Positions 1 through 11,423 of a DNA stretch of 64,000 nucleotides are shown here, one piece after another. Below the pieces are notes generated by a model. It had not been told where the DNA came from. It did no database searches and was given only the letters and a program-made list of their open reading frames with translations. The DNA comes from Mycobacteroides sp. LB1 (GTDB lineage Bacteria; Actinomycetota; Actinomycetes; Mycobacteriales; Mycobacteriaceae), in assembly GCF_013449725.1 (NCBI RefSeq), contig NZ_JACCFF010000001.1, positions 124,001 through 188,000 of the forward strand, written 5' to 3'. The position numbers and the translations under genes were made by a program. Numbering within the stretch: position 1 is the stretch's first letter; each line of letters starts with the position of its first letter.

Positions 1-3000
1 CCGAACCCGCCGCCAGCGGCGGACTGACCGTCACACACAGCGTGCTCTCGGTAGGGCCGTAGGCGTTGACCATCAGCCGCCCCGGCGCCCACCGGTCCAC
101 CATCTCGGCCGAGCAGGCCTCGGCAGCCACCACCAACGCCATGCCTTCCAGAGCTTCCGGAGACAGCGCGGCTGCGGCAGAGGGTGTCTGGTGCAAGACG
201 GTGACTCGCTCGGAGACCAGGAATTCCTGAAAATCTTCCGGGACCAACGATTCGGGGACCACCACGAGGCTGCCACCGTGCAGCAGCGGACCCCAAATTT
301 CTTCCACCGAGGCATCAAAGGCATACGAGTACCACTGAGACCACACCTGCCCCGGCCCCGACGGAATACCCAGGTGCTCATATCCCAGCACCTGCGTCAC
401 GTTGTGGTGAGTTGTCGCAACGCCCTTGGGAATACCGGTGGTACCGGAGGTGTACACGATATGCGCAATATCGTCGGCAGCCGGCCCCGCCAACGCGGTG
501 CTGGGCTGCGCACCCACTGCAGGACCGCTGATATCGATGACCGGCAACCCGTACCCATCGAGGCGCGAACGCAATATCGCACTCGCGATCGCGGTGACCG
601 GACTGGCATCGGAGATCATGAATTCGATGCGCGCATCGGGAACCGCCGGGGCGATCGGCAGATACGCAGCACCGCTTTTGAGTACCGCAAGAATCGCGAT
701 GATGGCCTCACCGCGACGCTCCGATAACAACGCCACACACTGTCCCGGACCGGCGCCATGGCCAATCAGTAAGTGCGCCAAACGATTCGATTCTTCGTCC
801 AGTTCACGATAGGTCCACGAGCGCGGCCCGCAGCTGATCGCCACCGCCTCGGGAGTGCGAACCACCTGCGCCGCAAAAAGTTCCGGTATCGACACCGGCG
901 TTACCGGCGCAGACAACGCGGCCCGATTGCCCAACTCATCCAGTCGGGCGCGCTCGTCGTCATCAAGTAGATCCACCGATGACAACCGAGCCAAGGGATT
1001 AGCAGTCACGGCCGACAAAACCCGATGCAGGCGCGCGATCAATGACTCGACACTCTGGAGATCGAATACATCGGTGCGGAACTCGACCGCACCGCCGATC
1101 CCGGCAGGCTCACCGGCCTCGGTGAAGCGCTCACCCAGAGAGAACGTCAGGTCCATGCGGGCGGTGTTGGTGTGCACCGGTATCTGAGTGATCCGCAGAT
1201 CGCCCAGCCCTAGTCCGGCGGCATCCTGCCCGGGGAGGTTCTGCCAAGTCAATCCGACCTGAACCAGCGGATGACTGCTCCGCGACCGGATCGGGTTCAG
1301 CCGCTCCACCAGCACTTCGAAGGGCACGTCCTGGTGTTCGAGCGCTCCGAGACTGCGGGTCCGGACCTGCCCGAGCAGGTCCGCGAACGTGGGATCGCCG
1401 TCGATATCGACGCGCAGCACCAAGGTATTGACGAAGAATCCCACCAGCTCATCAAGCGCGGGCTCATCGCGGCCGGCGACCGCGACACCCACCGCCACAT
1501 CGGAACTGGCGCTGATCTTCGACAGCAGTACGGCCAGGGCCGCCTGAATCACCATGAAGCTGGTGGCTCCGTGTTCACGAGCCAGCGAACGCACCGCGTG
1601 TTGCAGCTGCTCGGGCCATTCCAGATCCAGACTGGCACCGCGATAGTCGGCGACCGCCGGGTAGGGCCGGTCTGTGGGCAGCGAGAGATGTTCGGGCATC
1701 CCGGCCAACGCATCCTGCCAATAGGCAACCTGGGTGGCGATGGCGCTCTCGCTGTCTTCGAGGTCGCCGAGCTGATCACGTTGCCACAGTGTGTAATCGG
1801 CGTACTGCACAGGCAGCGGTGCCCAACGGGGTGCGTGTCCCCCGCACCGGCTGGCATACGCCACCGTCAGGTCACGCATGAGCGGGGCCACCGACCAGCC
1901 GTCGGCGGCGATGTGATGAACCGTGGCGACAAGTACGTGCTCGTCCCCGGGCACCGTGAAGAGCTTTGCGTTTATGGGGATCTCGACCGACAAGTCGAAC
2001 GTGTGGCGCGCGGCGGCGCCGATCGCTTCGTCCAGCTGCGCGGGCGGCCATGCGGTGGCATCGACCACCTCCCAGCAGAATTCCGCACTTTCGGGTGCCA
2101 GCACCTGTTGGTACGGCACACCTTCCTCATCGCGGAATACAGTGCGCAGCGACTCATGGCGGAGCACCACATCGAACAGCGCCGCACCCAGAGCATCCAG
2201 GTCGAGCTGCCCGCACAGCCGCAGCGCGACCGCCATGTTGTACACCGGTGAGGCACCGTGCAATTGGTCCAGGAACCACAACCGCCGCTGCGAGAACGAC
2301 AGCGGAATCACCGCGGGCCGTGAGGTGGGTACCAACGGTGCGCGCCCGCCCGTATCCGTCCGCAGGCCCGGGGCCAACTTGGCGATCGTGGCGGTGTCGA
2401 AGAGGGCGCGCACGGTCAGATGTGTGCTCATCGACTTGTTGATGGCCGCGATCAAGCGCATGGCCGACAGGGAGTCACCGCCCAGATCGAAGAACGAGTC
2501 GTCGACGCCGACGCGTTCGAGCCCAAGCACGCGCGCGTAGATATCGGCCAGGATTTCCTCGGCCGGATTGGACGGAGCACGGTATTGCGTTTCCTGGTAC
2601 CGCGGCTCCGGCAAGGCACGGGTATCGAGCTTGCCGTTGATCGTCAACGGCAAGGCGTCCACCGCGACGACCGCGGCCGGCACCATATAGGGCGGCAGCC
2701 GCTCGCCCAGCGCCACGCGCGCCCCGGCGGTATCGACTCCGCCAGCCAGCTCCGCTTCAGGCGACTGCGTGACATAACCGACCAGACGCTTATCGCCCGG
2801 TCGGTCCTCGCGCACGATCACCACCGCCTGCTCGACCCCCACCACGTCGGCAAGGGCGGCCTGGATCTCACCGAGCTCGATGCGATACCCGCGGATCTTG
2901 ACCTGCTCATCAGCGCGGCCCAGGTACTGCAAGTTCCCGTCCGCACGCCAACGCACCAAATCCCCTGTGCGATACATACGCTCGCCTGGGGCACCGAACG

Positions 3001-6000
3001 GGCACGCCACAAACCCCGACGCGGTCAACGAGGACCGGCTCACATATCCGAGCCCCAGCCCGAGCCCGGCCACATACAGCTCACCGACCACACCGACCGG
3101 CACCGGCCGCAGCCAGGCATCGAGCACGAACAGCGCGGCCCCCGGTACCGGCCCGCCGATCGTCGGCGTCCCCGAACCCGCGGCCAACGGCTTACTGACC
3201 GTCACGCACATCGTGGTCTCGGTAGGCCCATAGGCGTTCGTCATCACCCGACCCGGGGCCCAGCGGTCCACCAGCTCCGCCGAGCATGCCTCGGCGGCCA
3301 CCACCAGCGCCACCGACTCCAGCGCCTCCACGGACAGCGCCGATACGGCCGACGGAGTCTGGTGCAACACGGTGACATGTTCGTCAATCAGCAAGGCCTG
3401 GAACTCATCCGGACCGATCGACTCCGGGACAACGAGTAGCCGCGAACCGTGGAACAGCGCACCCCAGATCTCTTCCACCGAGGCGTCAAAGGCAAACGAA
3501 TACCACTGCGACCACACCTGTCCGGGCCCCGAGGGCAAACCGACATGCAACGACTCCAACAACTGCGTCACGTTGTGGTGAGTTGTCGCCACTCCCTTGG
3601 GAATACCGGTGGTGCCCGAGGTATAGATGATGTGCGCGACATCGTCAGAGGCGGGTAGCGGCAGCGATGCGCCGGTCTGCACGTCGATGGCCGGGTCGTC
3701 GATGTCGACAACCACCACATCATGCGCCCCGAACCGGCCGGCCAACGTCGCGGTCGTGACCACCGCCACCGGTTTCGCGTCACCGACCACGAAATCGATC
3801 CGCACGTCGGGCACCGCCGGGTCAATCGGCACGTATGCCGCCCCGGTCTTGAGCACCGCCAAGATCGCGATGATCCCCTCGGCGGATCGCCCGAACATCA
3901 CCGCCACACAGCGGCCCGGACCGGCACCCAAGCCAATCAGGAAGTGCGCCAAACGGTTCGAATCACGGTCAACCGCAGCGTAGGTCCACGACCGGTCCCG
4001 GCAACTCAGCGCAACCGCATCGGCGGTCCTCGCCACCTGGCCCGCGAACAACTCCGGAATCGACACCCCTGCCACCGGACGGCCCAGCAGCGCCCGGTTG
4101 CCCATCACGTCCAAACGCTCACGTTCGTCGGCACCCAAGACATCCACCGAGGACAACCGCCGCAACGGGTCCGCCACCATGGTCGCCAGCACGAGCTCCA
4201 ACCGGCCAACCAACACCTCGACACTCTCGACATCGAAAACATCGGTGTCGTGTTCGATGCTCAGCACCAGTTCGTGGCCGGGCGTGACCTGCAGGGCCAG
4301 CGGGTAGTGGGTGGCTTCGCGACTGGAGAACCCCGCGATAGCCAATTCGCCTGTGCCCATGACCGTCCCGAATGCCGCCGGGTCGATGGGGTAGTTCTCG
4401 TAGACGAACAGGGTGTCGAAGAGCTGGTCCTGCCCTGTCACACGATGAATCTCGGGAAGCGCCACGTGCTGGTGGTCCAGCGTGCGGTTCGAGACACTGT
4501 GTAGCTGCTCCAACAGCTCGGCGGCAGTAGTCGTCGCGGTGATACGCGCGCGCACCGGCACTGTATTGATCAACAGGCCCACCATGGATTCCGCGCCTGC
4601 CACCTCGGTGGGGCGGCCCGAGACCGCTGCACCGAAGGCCACATCGTGCTGACCGGTCAACCAGACCAACAGCTGCGCCCAGCCCGCCTGCAAGACGGTG
4701 TTGACGGTGGTGTGGTGCGCGCGGGCAAGTTCGGTCAGTGCCTGTGTTGCCCGCGCGGACAGACGCCGCGATTGTGTGCCGCGCCGCCCCGATCCCAGCT
4801 TGTGCAGGGGGCCCACCAATGTGGGTGTCTCGAACCCGGACAGCACGTCCTGCCAGGCCGTTAGCGCGGCATCGAGATCCCTATCGGCCAGCCACGTCAC
4901 GAACCTGCGATACGGCACCGCCGGAGGCAGGCTGTGTCCGCCGTAACTCGCGAAGATCTCCTGCAGCAGGATCGGCAACGACCAACCGTCGAGCACCGTG
5001 TGGTGGCTGGTGAGCACCAAGCGGTGTTGGTCGTGACCGGTGCGGATCAAAGCCACCCGGAACAGCGGCGGTCTGCTCAGATCGCATACCGCTGCGCGTT
5101 CAGCGGCGCACAGCTGCTCAAACGGCGCCTCGGCATCGATACCGCCGTCAAGTTCGGCGTACTGCCAGGGGACGACCGGATCAGCTGGTATGACCTGTAC
5201 CGGCGGGTCGAACTGAGGGTAGAAGTGTGCCGCCAAGTTGGGGTGACGGGTGACCACCGCGTGCACCGCATCGCGCAGCCGGTGCGCATCGAGCAGGCCG
5301 GCGAGGGTCAGATTCAGTTGCACCGCATACACATCGTCACCGTTGACGTGGGCGGTGGCGAGGAAGAGCAGTCCCTGTTGCAGCGGGGTCAGCGGCAGCA
5401 CATCGGCGACTCGGTGATGCTGCTCGAGTTCGCCGATCTGCTGCTGGGTGAGGTGTGCGGGGGCGATATCCGACGGGGTCAATCCCCCTCCGCCACCACA
5501 CACATGCGCGCAGATACCCGTCAATGCCTCGATCCACAGCTGGCTCAGCCGGCCGACCTGGGCATCGTCCATCGAGGGCGCCCAAGTCCAGTTGGCCTCC
5601 AGATGCGGTCCGGCCTCTGTATCGAGGATGCCCGCATTCAGTGTCACGGTATGAGCCAACGACACTGGCACCGCGGCGGTCACCGCGGCCGCCGACAGGG
5701 CATCGGGGCTCGGAAGCCACATCTGATCGGCCGGCCCGACACCGCCGCCCAGCCGTCCCAGGTAGTTGAACCCGATAACCGGTTCTGCCCCACCGAGATC
5801 CACCTCGGGATTCGCATACCGCAGCAAGCCGTAGGTTATGCCATCGGGCAGGGCGCGGAGCTGCTCCTTGGCGTCCTTGATCACTGCGCCCAACGCAGGA
5901 TCACCGGCGCTCACCTGTGCCCAGTCCAACCTGCCGACACTCAATGCCACCGGGTACTTGCTGGTGAACCAGCCCACCGTGCGCGACAGGTCCACCGGAG

Positions 6001-9000
6001 AATTCGTACTGACGCCCAATTCCTCTTGGCGCCCATGGCCTTCCACGTCGATACCGACCGGCGCACCGCTGTTACCCGACAGCTCAGCGACCGCCAAGCC
6101 GAAGGCGATCAACAAGATCTCGCCCACCCCCGCATGGAACGCCGCAGCCGCCTCGCCCAACAAGATGCGGGTGGTTTCGACATCCAGTGGCACCGACAAC
6201 GTGTGGGCGGTGGCATACGTGTCCAGCTCGGGACGCACGGCCGGCAGCAATGCCGGGGTCGCCGCCACCCGCTTCCACGCCTCGGCATGTTCGAGCACCT
6301 CGGCGGTGCGCGCATGCTCGTCGATCAATGCCGACCACCGAGCGAAGGATGTGCCGCCGGGCGGCAAGGCCACCGGCTGCCCGGCGTGATGCTGAGTCCA
6401 GCCGATGTTGATGTCTTCCAACAGAATTCGCCAGGAGACCCCGTCGACCGCAAGATGGTGGATGACCAGTGCCAGCTGGGCGGTGGAACCGGCCCACAGT
6501 GCGCTCAGCATGGTTCCGGTGGCCGGGTTCAACCGCGCCCGGGCCTGGACCAGCGCCTCATCGGACAGCACATCCACCGATTGCAGGCAGCCGCGCGCGT
6601 CCACGCTCCCCGGCTCGGGCACGGTCAACGACCATGCACCCACACTGTTGTCTTCGGCGCGGAGTCGCAGCATGGCATGGCGGTCCAGCAGCCCTTGGAG
6701 CACCACCACCACATCAGCTTCGGTCACGGCCGAGGGCACCGTCACAACCATCGTCTGGTTGAACTGGCCGATCTCGCCCTGCGCATCCTGCAGCCACCGC
6801 ACGATCGGTGTCGCGATCACCTCACCCAAGCCGTCATCGCCCTCGTCGGTATCGCCGGTGACCATCGTGGCCACTTGTGCCAACCGCGCCACGGTCTGCT
6901 CGACGAAAATATCGCGTGGTCGGCACAGCACCCCGGCCGTGCGTGCCCGGGACACCACCTGCATCGACATGATGCTGTCCCCACCGAGATCGAAGAACGA
7001 ATCGTCCACACCAACCCGCTCGAGCCCGAGGACTTGCGCATAGACGGCGGCCAGGGTCTGCTCGACCGCATCGGATGGCGCTCGGTACTCACCGGCTGCG
7101 ATCTCGGGTATCGGTAACGCCCGGATATCGAGCTTGCCATTGGTCGTCAGCGGCAGTGCGTCCAGGACGATAATCGCGGACGGAATCATGTAGGCCGGCA
7201 ACCGATCACCGAGCGCGGCACGAATCGCAGCGGAGTCTATGGCGCTGGTGCCGGCACCGGTGACGTAACCCACTAGGCGCTTGTCACCGGGACGGTCCTC
7301 GCGGACGATTACCACGGCCTGCTCCACCCCGGGGACACCGGCCAGCACGGCCTGAACTTCGCCGAGTTCGATGCGGTTACCGCGGACCTTGACCTGCTCA
7401 TCGGCGCGACCCATGTACTGCAACGCGCCATTCATGTTCCAGCGCACCAGGTCTCCGGTGCGGTACATCCGCGCCCCACCCTGCCCGTACGGGTTGGCCA
7501 CGAACCGTTCGGTTGTCAGCTCCGCGCGGCCCACATAGCCGGATGCCAGCGCGGCCCCGGCCAGATACAACTCGCCCACCACCCCGATGGGTGTCGGGTT
7601 CAGCCCCGCGTCGAGCACCAGCGCGCGCACCCCCGGGATCGGGGCACCGATGTCGACCGGCTGCCCGGCCACCACCGGCGCAGAGGTCGCCCAGATGGTG
7701 GCCTCGCTGGGGCCGTAGGCGTTGACCAGCCGCCTGCCCGGCGCCCAGGCGTCCACCAGCTCCCGCGGGCAGTCCTCCCCCGCGGTGACCAACGTGCGCA
7801 TCGCATCGAGCCGCGCGCGGTCCAGTGACGACAACACCGTCGGGGTCAGCACCGCCGCGGTGACCCGCTGGGTCTGCAAGAACTCCGTCAATGCGTCGGC
7901 GGCGTACACATCTCGCGGTGCCACCACCAGCGTGGCTCCCGCCCCCACCGCCCACAAGATCTCAAAGACCGACGCATCGAATGTCGGCGAGGCCACCATC
8001 AGCAGCCGCTCATCGACGCCCAGTTTGAGCAGATCGCGTTGCGCTGCGACCACTCCCGGCAGGCCAGCGTGACGGACCGCCACACCCTTGGGGGTACCGG
8101 TGGAGCCCGATGTGAAGATCACATACGCGGTGTTCTCAGCCAGCAACGTGACTGGTTCCTGAGACCACTCCGACTGCCCGGACACACCGAGACCGTCGAC
8201 GCGCAGCACCGGGCGCGCACCCGCCCCGGCCACCTCCCCCGCGCCACAGGTCAACACGCACACAGCCGCAACGGAATCCAAGACCGAGGCGATCCGATCG
8301 ACCGGATGGGCACTGTCCACCGGCACATAGATTCCGCCAGCCTTGACCACGGCCCACCACGCCACCACCAACTCGGCACTACGGTCCAACGCCACACCCA
8401 CCGCGCGCTCAGGGCCCACCCCGGCCTCGATCAGCACCCGCGCCAATCGCGTCGACCACTCATCGAGCTCGCGATACGACAGCTCGCGGGCGCCGTCCAC
8501 CACCGCCACCGCTTCCGGATCGGCGGCCGCCGCTGCAGCCAGCAATTCCGGTGCCACCCCTACCGGGGCCTGGACATCGGTACCGGACCACTCCTCCAGC
8601 ACCTGATGACGCTCACGCCGGTCCAACAATGAGACCTCACCCACCACCAGCGAGGCGTCGGCCGCCAAGAGCCGACCCAGGAGCGATTCCAAACGGGTTA
8701 TGTGCCTGTCGATCTCGTCGGTGGTGTACCTGTCGGGATTCCACGCGAACTGAATACGCGAGGCACCACCGCCCGGCCGCGGATAGATATTGACTGCGAT
8801 GTCCTGAATGGGGAATGTGGTCAACACGTTGACCACGGCCTCCGACGGCCCGAAGAAGAACGCATCCGCGAAGTCGAATACGTTGATTACTTGGCCGAAT
8901 TCAATGTTTGTATCGCGGCGGCCCGCATCGGTAACCAGCTCCGGCCAGCGCCGGAACTGCTGATGCCGCAACGCACCAATCACGGCCTTGGCGACCTGAT

Positions 9001-9919
9001 CATCCAGTGCACCAATGGTATCCGCGTCGTCGATGGTGACGAACAACGGCACCAGGTTCGACACCATGCCACCGCATCTTTTCAGTGCCGCCGTGGTGCG
9101 CCCCGACACTGGCAATGACAATGAAACCCGCTGACGTCCAGTTGTTTTCGCGACGAATGTCGCCAATGTCGCGACGACTCTGGCCACCTCGAACTGACCA
9201 AGCCCGTTCTGTGACAGCAGCTCATCACAGACCAGCTCACGCACCAGTGGGTGGCGAGGCGTCACGGAACGCTCCATTCCCGCGAGGTCGGCGACCTCGA
9301 CGGGCCCATGCATGACGGTCTTCCAATACTCGAAATCCGCTGCGCTACGCGAGGACTGCCGATACTTCAGGTCGGCCTCGCGGATCACCGAGAACTCGGA
9401 GAAGTCGACCTCCGTCTCAGCGGCTACCGACCCTGAGTAGACATCCGCGATATGCCTCAGCAGATTGTTGGTGGCGTATCCATCCAGCAGCACGTGGTGT
9501 GTGCGCATGTAGAAGTACGACACATCGTCCGCAATCCGCAATAGCGCGAAGTGGGTGAGCCGATCGCTGAGCAAGTCGATGGGCCGGCGGTATTCCTCGT
9601 CCATCCAGCGGCGAGCAGCGGCTACCGCGTCACGCTCGGCGCGCAGATCGATGCAGTGCATGGTCTCCGGAAACGAGCGGTCGATGACGAAAATCGGTTC
9701 GCCGTCCTCGACGGACAGCCGCGCACATGGCGTACCGAACCGTGCGGCCATCGATTCGCACGCGACCATGAGCCGTTCGGCGTCCACGTCGTGATCGATC
9801 GTGAGGAATCCCGCGAAGTTGTAGGGCACCTCGGGGCGCAATTGCTGGGCGGCCCATATCGACCGCTGAGCGGCTGTCAGGGGTCCAAGAACTTCTGGAC
9901 GCGTTCCGTAGTTGAGCAT
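1..9919 (-). CDS. Non-ribosomal peptide synthetase, C-A-T-E-C-A-T-C-A, 3' end outside window
   Basis: This is a multimodular peptide synthetase of at least 3306 residues, open without a stop to the left edge. Domain order with rough residues: C1 10-430 (HHVLLDG near 140), A1 440-945 ([11 protein letters not shown] near 598), carrier T1 (LGGDS near 978), epimerase E 1025-1490 ([26 protein letters not shown]), C2 1500-1900 (HHTVLDG), A2 1915-2440, T2 (LGGDS near 2480), C3 2530-2950 (HHIAADG), A3 from 2970. Module 1 should therefore deliver a D-residue. Specificity positions 235-331 read by hand are DAFVVAAIW for A1, DAEHVAAMC for A2 and DAEHVAALC for A3; the substrates are not known to me. The ATG at 9919 is chosen because no in-frame start lies upstream; a GGGAG sits 12 bases before it. 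It follows the MbtH-like and formyltransferase genes, which suggests an exochelin-like product. A module begins with a C domain although it is first in this protein, so an acyl starter or a partner protein is possible. Confidence 0.93.
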   Translation of the reverse strand, partial: MLNYGTRPEVLGPLTAAQRSIWAAQQLRPEVPYNFAGFLTIDHDVDAERLMVACESMAARFGTPCARLSVEDGEPIFVIDRSFPETMHCIDLRAERDAVAAARRWMDEEYRRPIDLLSDRLTHFALLRIADDVSYFYMRTHHVLLDGYATNNLLRHIADVYSGSVAAETEVDFSEFSVIREADLKYRQSSRSAADFEYWKTVMHGPVEVADLAGMERSVTPRHPLVRELVCDELLSQNGLGQFEVARVVATLATFVAKTTGRQRVSLSLPVSGRTTAALKRCGGMVSNLVPLFVTIDDADTIGALDDQVAKAVIGALRHQQFRRWPELVTDAGRRDTNIEFGQVINVFDFADAFFFGPSEAVVNVLTTFPIQDIAVNIYPRPGGGASRIQFAWNPDRYTTDEIDRHITRLESLLGRLLAADASLVVGEVSLLDRRERHQVLEEWSGTDVQAPVGVAPELLAAAAAADPEAVAVVDGARELSYRELDEWSTRLARVLIEAGVGPERAVGVALDRSAELVVAWWAVVKAGGIYVPVDSAHPVDRIASVLDSVAAVCVLTCGAGEVAGAGARPVLRVDGLGVSGQSEWSQEPVTLLAENTAYVIFTSGSTGTPKGVAVRHAGLPGVVAAQRDLLKLGVDERLLMVASPTFDASVFEILWAVGAGATLVVAPRDVYAADALTEFLQTQRVTAAVLTPTVLSSLDRARLDAMRTLVTAGEDCPRELVDAWAPGRRLVNAYGPSEATIWATSAPVVAGQPVDIGAPIPGVRALVLDAGLNPTPIGVVGELYLAGAALASGYVGRAELTTERFVANPYGQGGARMYRTGDLVRWNMNGALQYMGRADEQVKVRGNRIELGEVQAVLAGVPGVEQAVVIVREDRPGDKRLVGYVTGAGTSAIDSAAIRAALGDRLPAYMIPSAIIVLDALPLTTNGKLDIRALPIPEIAAGEYRAPSDAVEQTLAAVYAQVLGLERVGVDDSFFDLGGDSIMSMQVVSRARTAGVLCRPRDIFVEQTVARLAQVATMVTGDTDEGDDGLGEVIATPIVRWLQDAQGEIGQFNQTMVVTVPSAVTEADVVVVLQGLLDRHAMLRLRAEDNSVGAWSLTVPEPGSVDARGCLQSVDVLSDEALVQARARLNPATGTMLSALWAGSTAQLALVIHHLAVDGVSWRILLEDINIGWTQHHAGQPVALPPGGTSFARWSALIDEHARTAEVLEHAEAWKRVAATPALLPAVRPELDTYATAHTLSVPLDVETTRILLGEAAAAFHAGVGEILLIAFGLAVAELSGNSGAPVGIDVEGHGRQEELGVSTNSPVDLSRTVGWFTSKYPVALSVGRLDWAQVSAGDPALGAVIKDAKEQLRALPDGITYGLLRYANPEVDLGGAEPVIGFNYLGRLGGGVGPADQMWLPSPDALSAAAVTAAVPVSLAHTVTLNAGILDTEAGPHLEANWTWAPSMDDAQVGRLSQLWIEALTGICAHVCGGGGGLTPSDIAPAHLTQQQIGELEQHHRVADVLPLTPLQQGLLFLATAHVNGDDVYAVQLNLTLAGLLDAHRLRDAVHAVVTRHPNLAAHFYPQFDPPVQVIPADPVVPWQYAELDGGIDAEAPFEQLCAAERAAVCDLSRPPLFRVALIRTGHDQHRLVLTSHHTVLDGWSLPILLQEIFASYGGHSLPPAVPYRRFVTWLADRDLDAALTAWQDVLSGFETPTLVGPLHKLGSGRRGTQSRRLSARATQALTELARAHHTTVNTVLQAGWAQLLVWLTGQHDVAFGAAVSGRPTEVAGAESMVGLLINTVPVRARITATTTAAELLEQLHSVSNRTLDHQHVALPEIHRVTGQDQLFDTLFVYENYPIDPAAFGTVMGTGELAIAGFSSREATHYPLALQVTPGHELVLSIEHDTDVFDVESVEVLVGRLELVLATMVADPLRRLSSVDVLGADERERLDVMGNRALLGRPVAGVSIPELFAGQVARTADAVALSCRDRSWTYAAVDRDSNRLAHFLIGLGAGPGRCVAVMFGRSAEGIIAILAVLKTGAAYVPIDPAVPDVRIDFVVGDAKPVAVVTTATLAGRFGAHDVVVVDIDDPAIDVQTGASLPLPASDDVAHIIYTSGTTGIPKGVATTHHNVTQLLESLHVGLPSGPGQVWSQWYSFAFDASVEEIWGALFHGSRLLVVPESIGPDEFQALLIDEHVTVLHQTPSAVSALSVEALESVALVVAAEACSAELVDRWAPGRVMTNAYGPTETTMCVTVSKPLAAGSGTPTIGGPVPGAALFVLDAWLRPVPVGVVGELYVAGLGLGLGYVSRSSLTASGFVACPFGAPGERMYRTGDLVRWRADGNLQYLGRADEQVKIRGYRIELGEIQAALADVVGVEQAVVIVREDRPGDKRLVGYVTQSPEAELAGGVDTAGARVALGERLPPYMVPAAVVAVDALPLTINGKLDTRALPEPRYQETQYRAPSNPAEEILADIYARVLGLERVGVDDSFFDLGGDSLSAMRLIAAINKSMSTHLTVRALFDTATIAKLAPGLRTDTGGRAPLVPTSRPAVIPLSFSQRRLWFLDQLHGASPVYNMAVALRLCGQLDLDALGAALFDVVLRHESLRTVFRDEEGVPYQQVLAPESAEFCWEVVDATAWPPAQLDEAIGAAARHTFDLSVEIPINAKLFTVPGDEHVLVATVHHIAADGWSVAPLMRDLTVAYASRCGGHAPRWAPLPVQYADYTLWQRDQLGDLEDSESAIATQVAYWQDALAGMPEHLSLPTDRPYPAVADYRGASLDLEWPEQLQHAVRSLAREHGATSFMVIQAALAVLLSKISASSDVAVGVAVAGRDEPALDELVGFFVNTLVLRVDIDGDPTFADLLGQVRTRSLGALEHQDVPFEVLVERLNPIRSRSSHPLVQVGLTWQNLPGQDAAGLGLGDLRITQIPVHTNTARMDLTFSLGERFTEAGEPAGIGGAVEFRTDVFDLQSVESLIARLHRVLSAVTANPLARLSSVDLLDDDERARLDELGNRAALSAPVTPVSIPELFAAQVVRTPEAVAISCGPRSWTYRELDEESNRLAHLLIGHGAGPGQCVALLSERRGEAIIAILAVLKSGAAYLPIAPAVPDARIEFMISDASPVTAIASAILRSRLDGYGLPVIDISGPAVGAQPSTALAGPAADDIAHIVYTSGTTGIPKGVATTHHNVTQVLGYEHLGIPSGPGQVWSQWYSYAFDASVEEIWGPLLHGGSLVVVPESLVPEDFQEFLVSERVTVLHQTPSAAAALSPEALEGMALVVAAEACSAEMVDRWAPGRLMVNAYGPTESTLCVTVSPPLAAGS

Positions 9920-10021
9920 GAGGACGACGAACTCCCTACTTGGGCCTGCATACTGGCTTCTGAAATGTCATCGTTGAGATGCCTTGTCGCGCTTGGCGAA
10001 CATCACCTGCGAACATGGTCT

Positions 10022-10231
10022 CTACGCGAGTCTTTGGCGTAGGTCTTTCGGCCGTATGTCGGTCCACTGCTCATCGATGTACTCCAGACACGCCGCACGG
10101 CCCGCGCGGCCGTAGACCACACGCCAGCCCGCCGGGGCATCAGCGAAGGACGGCCACAAGCTGTGTTGCTCCTGGTCGTTGACCAGAACCATGAAACTGC
10201 CACTGTCATCGTCAAAGGGATTGGTTTGCAT
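10022..10231 (-). CDS. MbtH-like NRPS accessory protein
   Basis: The 69-residue protein has the full MbtH-family signature: NPFDDD at the N-terminus, [10 protein letters not shown], the GWR segment and [14 protein letters not shown] near the C-terminus. Proteins of this family bind adenylation domains and are needed for folding or activity of many NRPS enzymes. A GAGGAAA ribosome binding site lies 6-7 bases before the ATG. It sits between the formyltransferase (79-base gap) and the NRPS (102-base gap), all on the minus strand, so it almost certainly serves the NRPS downstream. Confidence 0.96.
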   Translation of the reverse strand: MQTNPFDDDSGSFMVLVNDQEQHSLWPSFADAPAGWRVVYGRAGRAACLEYIDEQWTDIRPKDLRQRLA

Positions 10232-10310
10232 CGAATTTCCTCATCATCACGATCTGAGAGCGACGGCGCCGCGCGTCCTGCCTGACAGCACCCGTTCTGC
10301 CGTCCCGAGA

Positions 10311-11249
10311 TCATGGGTGGCTGTTGAGATATCCCCCGCGCCGGAAGTACTCTTCGCCACTGCGCTCGACCCCGTCAGCGCAACGAATACGGGTGATCAC
10401 CAGTCCGCGGTTACCGACGCGATAGGCAGATGACCCGCAGACCACCACCCCGCCTTCCTCCTGGACGATGACCCGGCCCGGCGTCCCGCCGTAGCGGGCC
10501 TCGGAAATGCGCGCCTCCAGAACCTCGATCCGCTCTCCGTCGTAGAAGGTGAAGGCGCGCGGATACGGGTCGGACAGCGCGCGTACGAACCGTTCGAGAT
10601 CCTCGGCGGGCCATGTCCAGTCGATCGCGCTGTCACGCTCTGAACGCTTGTGACAGTAGGTCCGTTCGGCCTTGTTCTGCGGTCGCCAGACGGCGGCGCC
10701 GGACTCGAGCGCACCGAGCGCTTCGGCCAGCACACCCGGAATCAGGTCCATGCCTCGCAATACCAACTCGGTGCCGGTATCGGCGGAGCCGATGGGAAGC
10801 GAACGCTGCACCAGAATGTCTCCGGTATCCAGCCCACTGTCCATTCGATGCACGGTCAATCCGAATTCGGATTCACCGCTGATCAATGACCATAAGACAG
10901 GGGAAAAACCGGTGAATTTAGGCAGCAAGGAATCATGAAAGTTCAGCGTGCCATGCGGCGGAAAGTCGTAGAGTTCGACCGGCATCCGGTTGTACCAACT
11001 ATTGACGACGATGACATCGGGCTCGGCACCCTTGACCAAACCGATGGTTTCAGCATCGACCCGCTTCGTGATATGCACCGGGATACCGTGCTCGCGCGCG
11101 AGTTCCTCGACCGGTGCTGACCAAATCGCCTTGTACGCTTCGTCGCTGGACGGGTGGGTGACGGCGAGCACGACCTCGTGGCCCAGATCGATCATTGCCT
11201 GCAGGGTTCGGTAGCCCCAGACCTGATATCCGAACGACACAATGCGCAT
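10311..11249 (-). CDS. Formyltransferase, FxbA-like (siderophore hydroxamate formylation)
   Basis: The 312-residue protein is a folate-dependent formyltransferase of the methionyl-tRNA formyltransferase fold: MRIVSFG start, an NSWYNRMP segment, the HGTLNFHDSLLPKFTGFSP segment carrying the catalytic Asn-His-Ser region, GLTVHRMDSGLDTGDIL, and a C-terminal Fmt_C-like domain. With an NRPS and an MbtH-like gene downstream, the closest known role is FxbA of Mycobacterium smegmatis, which formylates delta-N-hydroxyornithine for exochelin. A longer frame begins at 11306, but the ATG at 11249 has an AGGGG site 8 bases upstream and aligns with the family start. It is not the housekeeping fmt, since context differs. 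The 5' region carries a candidate iron box at 11343-11361. Confidence 0.85.
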   Translation of the reverse strand: MRIVSFGYQVWGYRTLQAMIDLGHEVVLAVTHPSSDEAYKAIWSAPVEELAREHGIPVHITKRVDAETIGLVKGAEPDVIVVNSWYNRMPVELYDFPPHGTLNFHDSLLPKFTGFSPVLWSLISGESEFGLTVHRMDSGLDTGDILVQRSLPIGSADTGTELVLRGMDLIPGVLAEALGALESGAAVWRPQNKAERTYCHKRSERDSAIDWTWPAEDLERFVRALSDPYPRAFTFYDGERIEVLEARISEARYGGTPGRVIVQEEGGVVVCGSSAYRVGNRGLVITRIRCADGVERSGEEYFRRGGYLNSHP

Positions 11250-11342
11250 ACACGACCCCTTTAGCTCTTCAATGCTGTTCAGGGGCTTGTGCGCACCGAT
11301 GAACACGGCCCACTGGCAGATCAGCTTAAGGATTTTCTCAGG

Positions 11343-11361
11343 TTATGCAAGCCTTCCCTAA
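11343..11361 (-). promoter_or_regulatory. Candidate IdeR iron box upstream of the formyltransferase-MbtH-NRPS operon
   Basis: On the minus strand the 19 bases read TTAGGGAAGGCTTGCATAA. Against the known mycobacterial IdeR consensus TTAGGTTAGGCTAACCTAA this is 14 of 19 identical, or 16 of 19 if A/T exchanges are allowed at the degenerate positions. It lies 93 bases before the formyltransferase ATG and 62 bases downstream of the preceding MFS stop, the expected place for an operon promoter. IdeR with Fe(II) would repress here in iron-replete cells. This is an inference from sequence only. Confidence 0.65.
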
Positions 11362-11423
11362 GCTGCAGTGGACCTTAGCACTAGGCCACCGGCCGCCCAG
11401 ATGGCGAGACACTGCAACGATTC

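Noticed and set aside
1271..3439. Long plus-strand frames opposite the NRPS
   Set aside because: They are antisense to C3, T2 and A2 core motifs that are clearly read on the minus strand.
4934..7117. 727-codon plus-strand frame opposite the NRPS
   Set aside because: It lies opposite the NRPS epimerase and condensation domains, has a His/Gln/Arg-rich composition typical of an antisense shadow, and shows no known motif.
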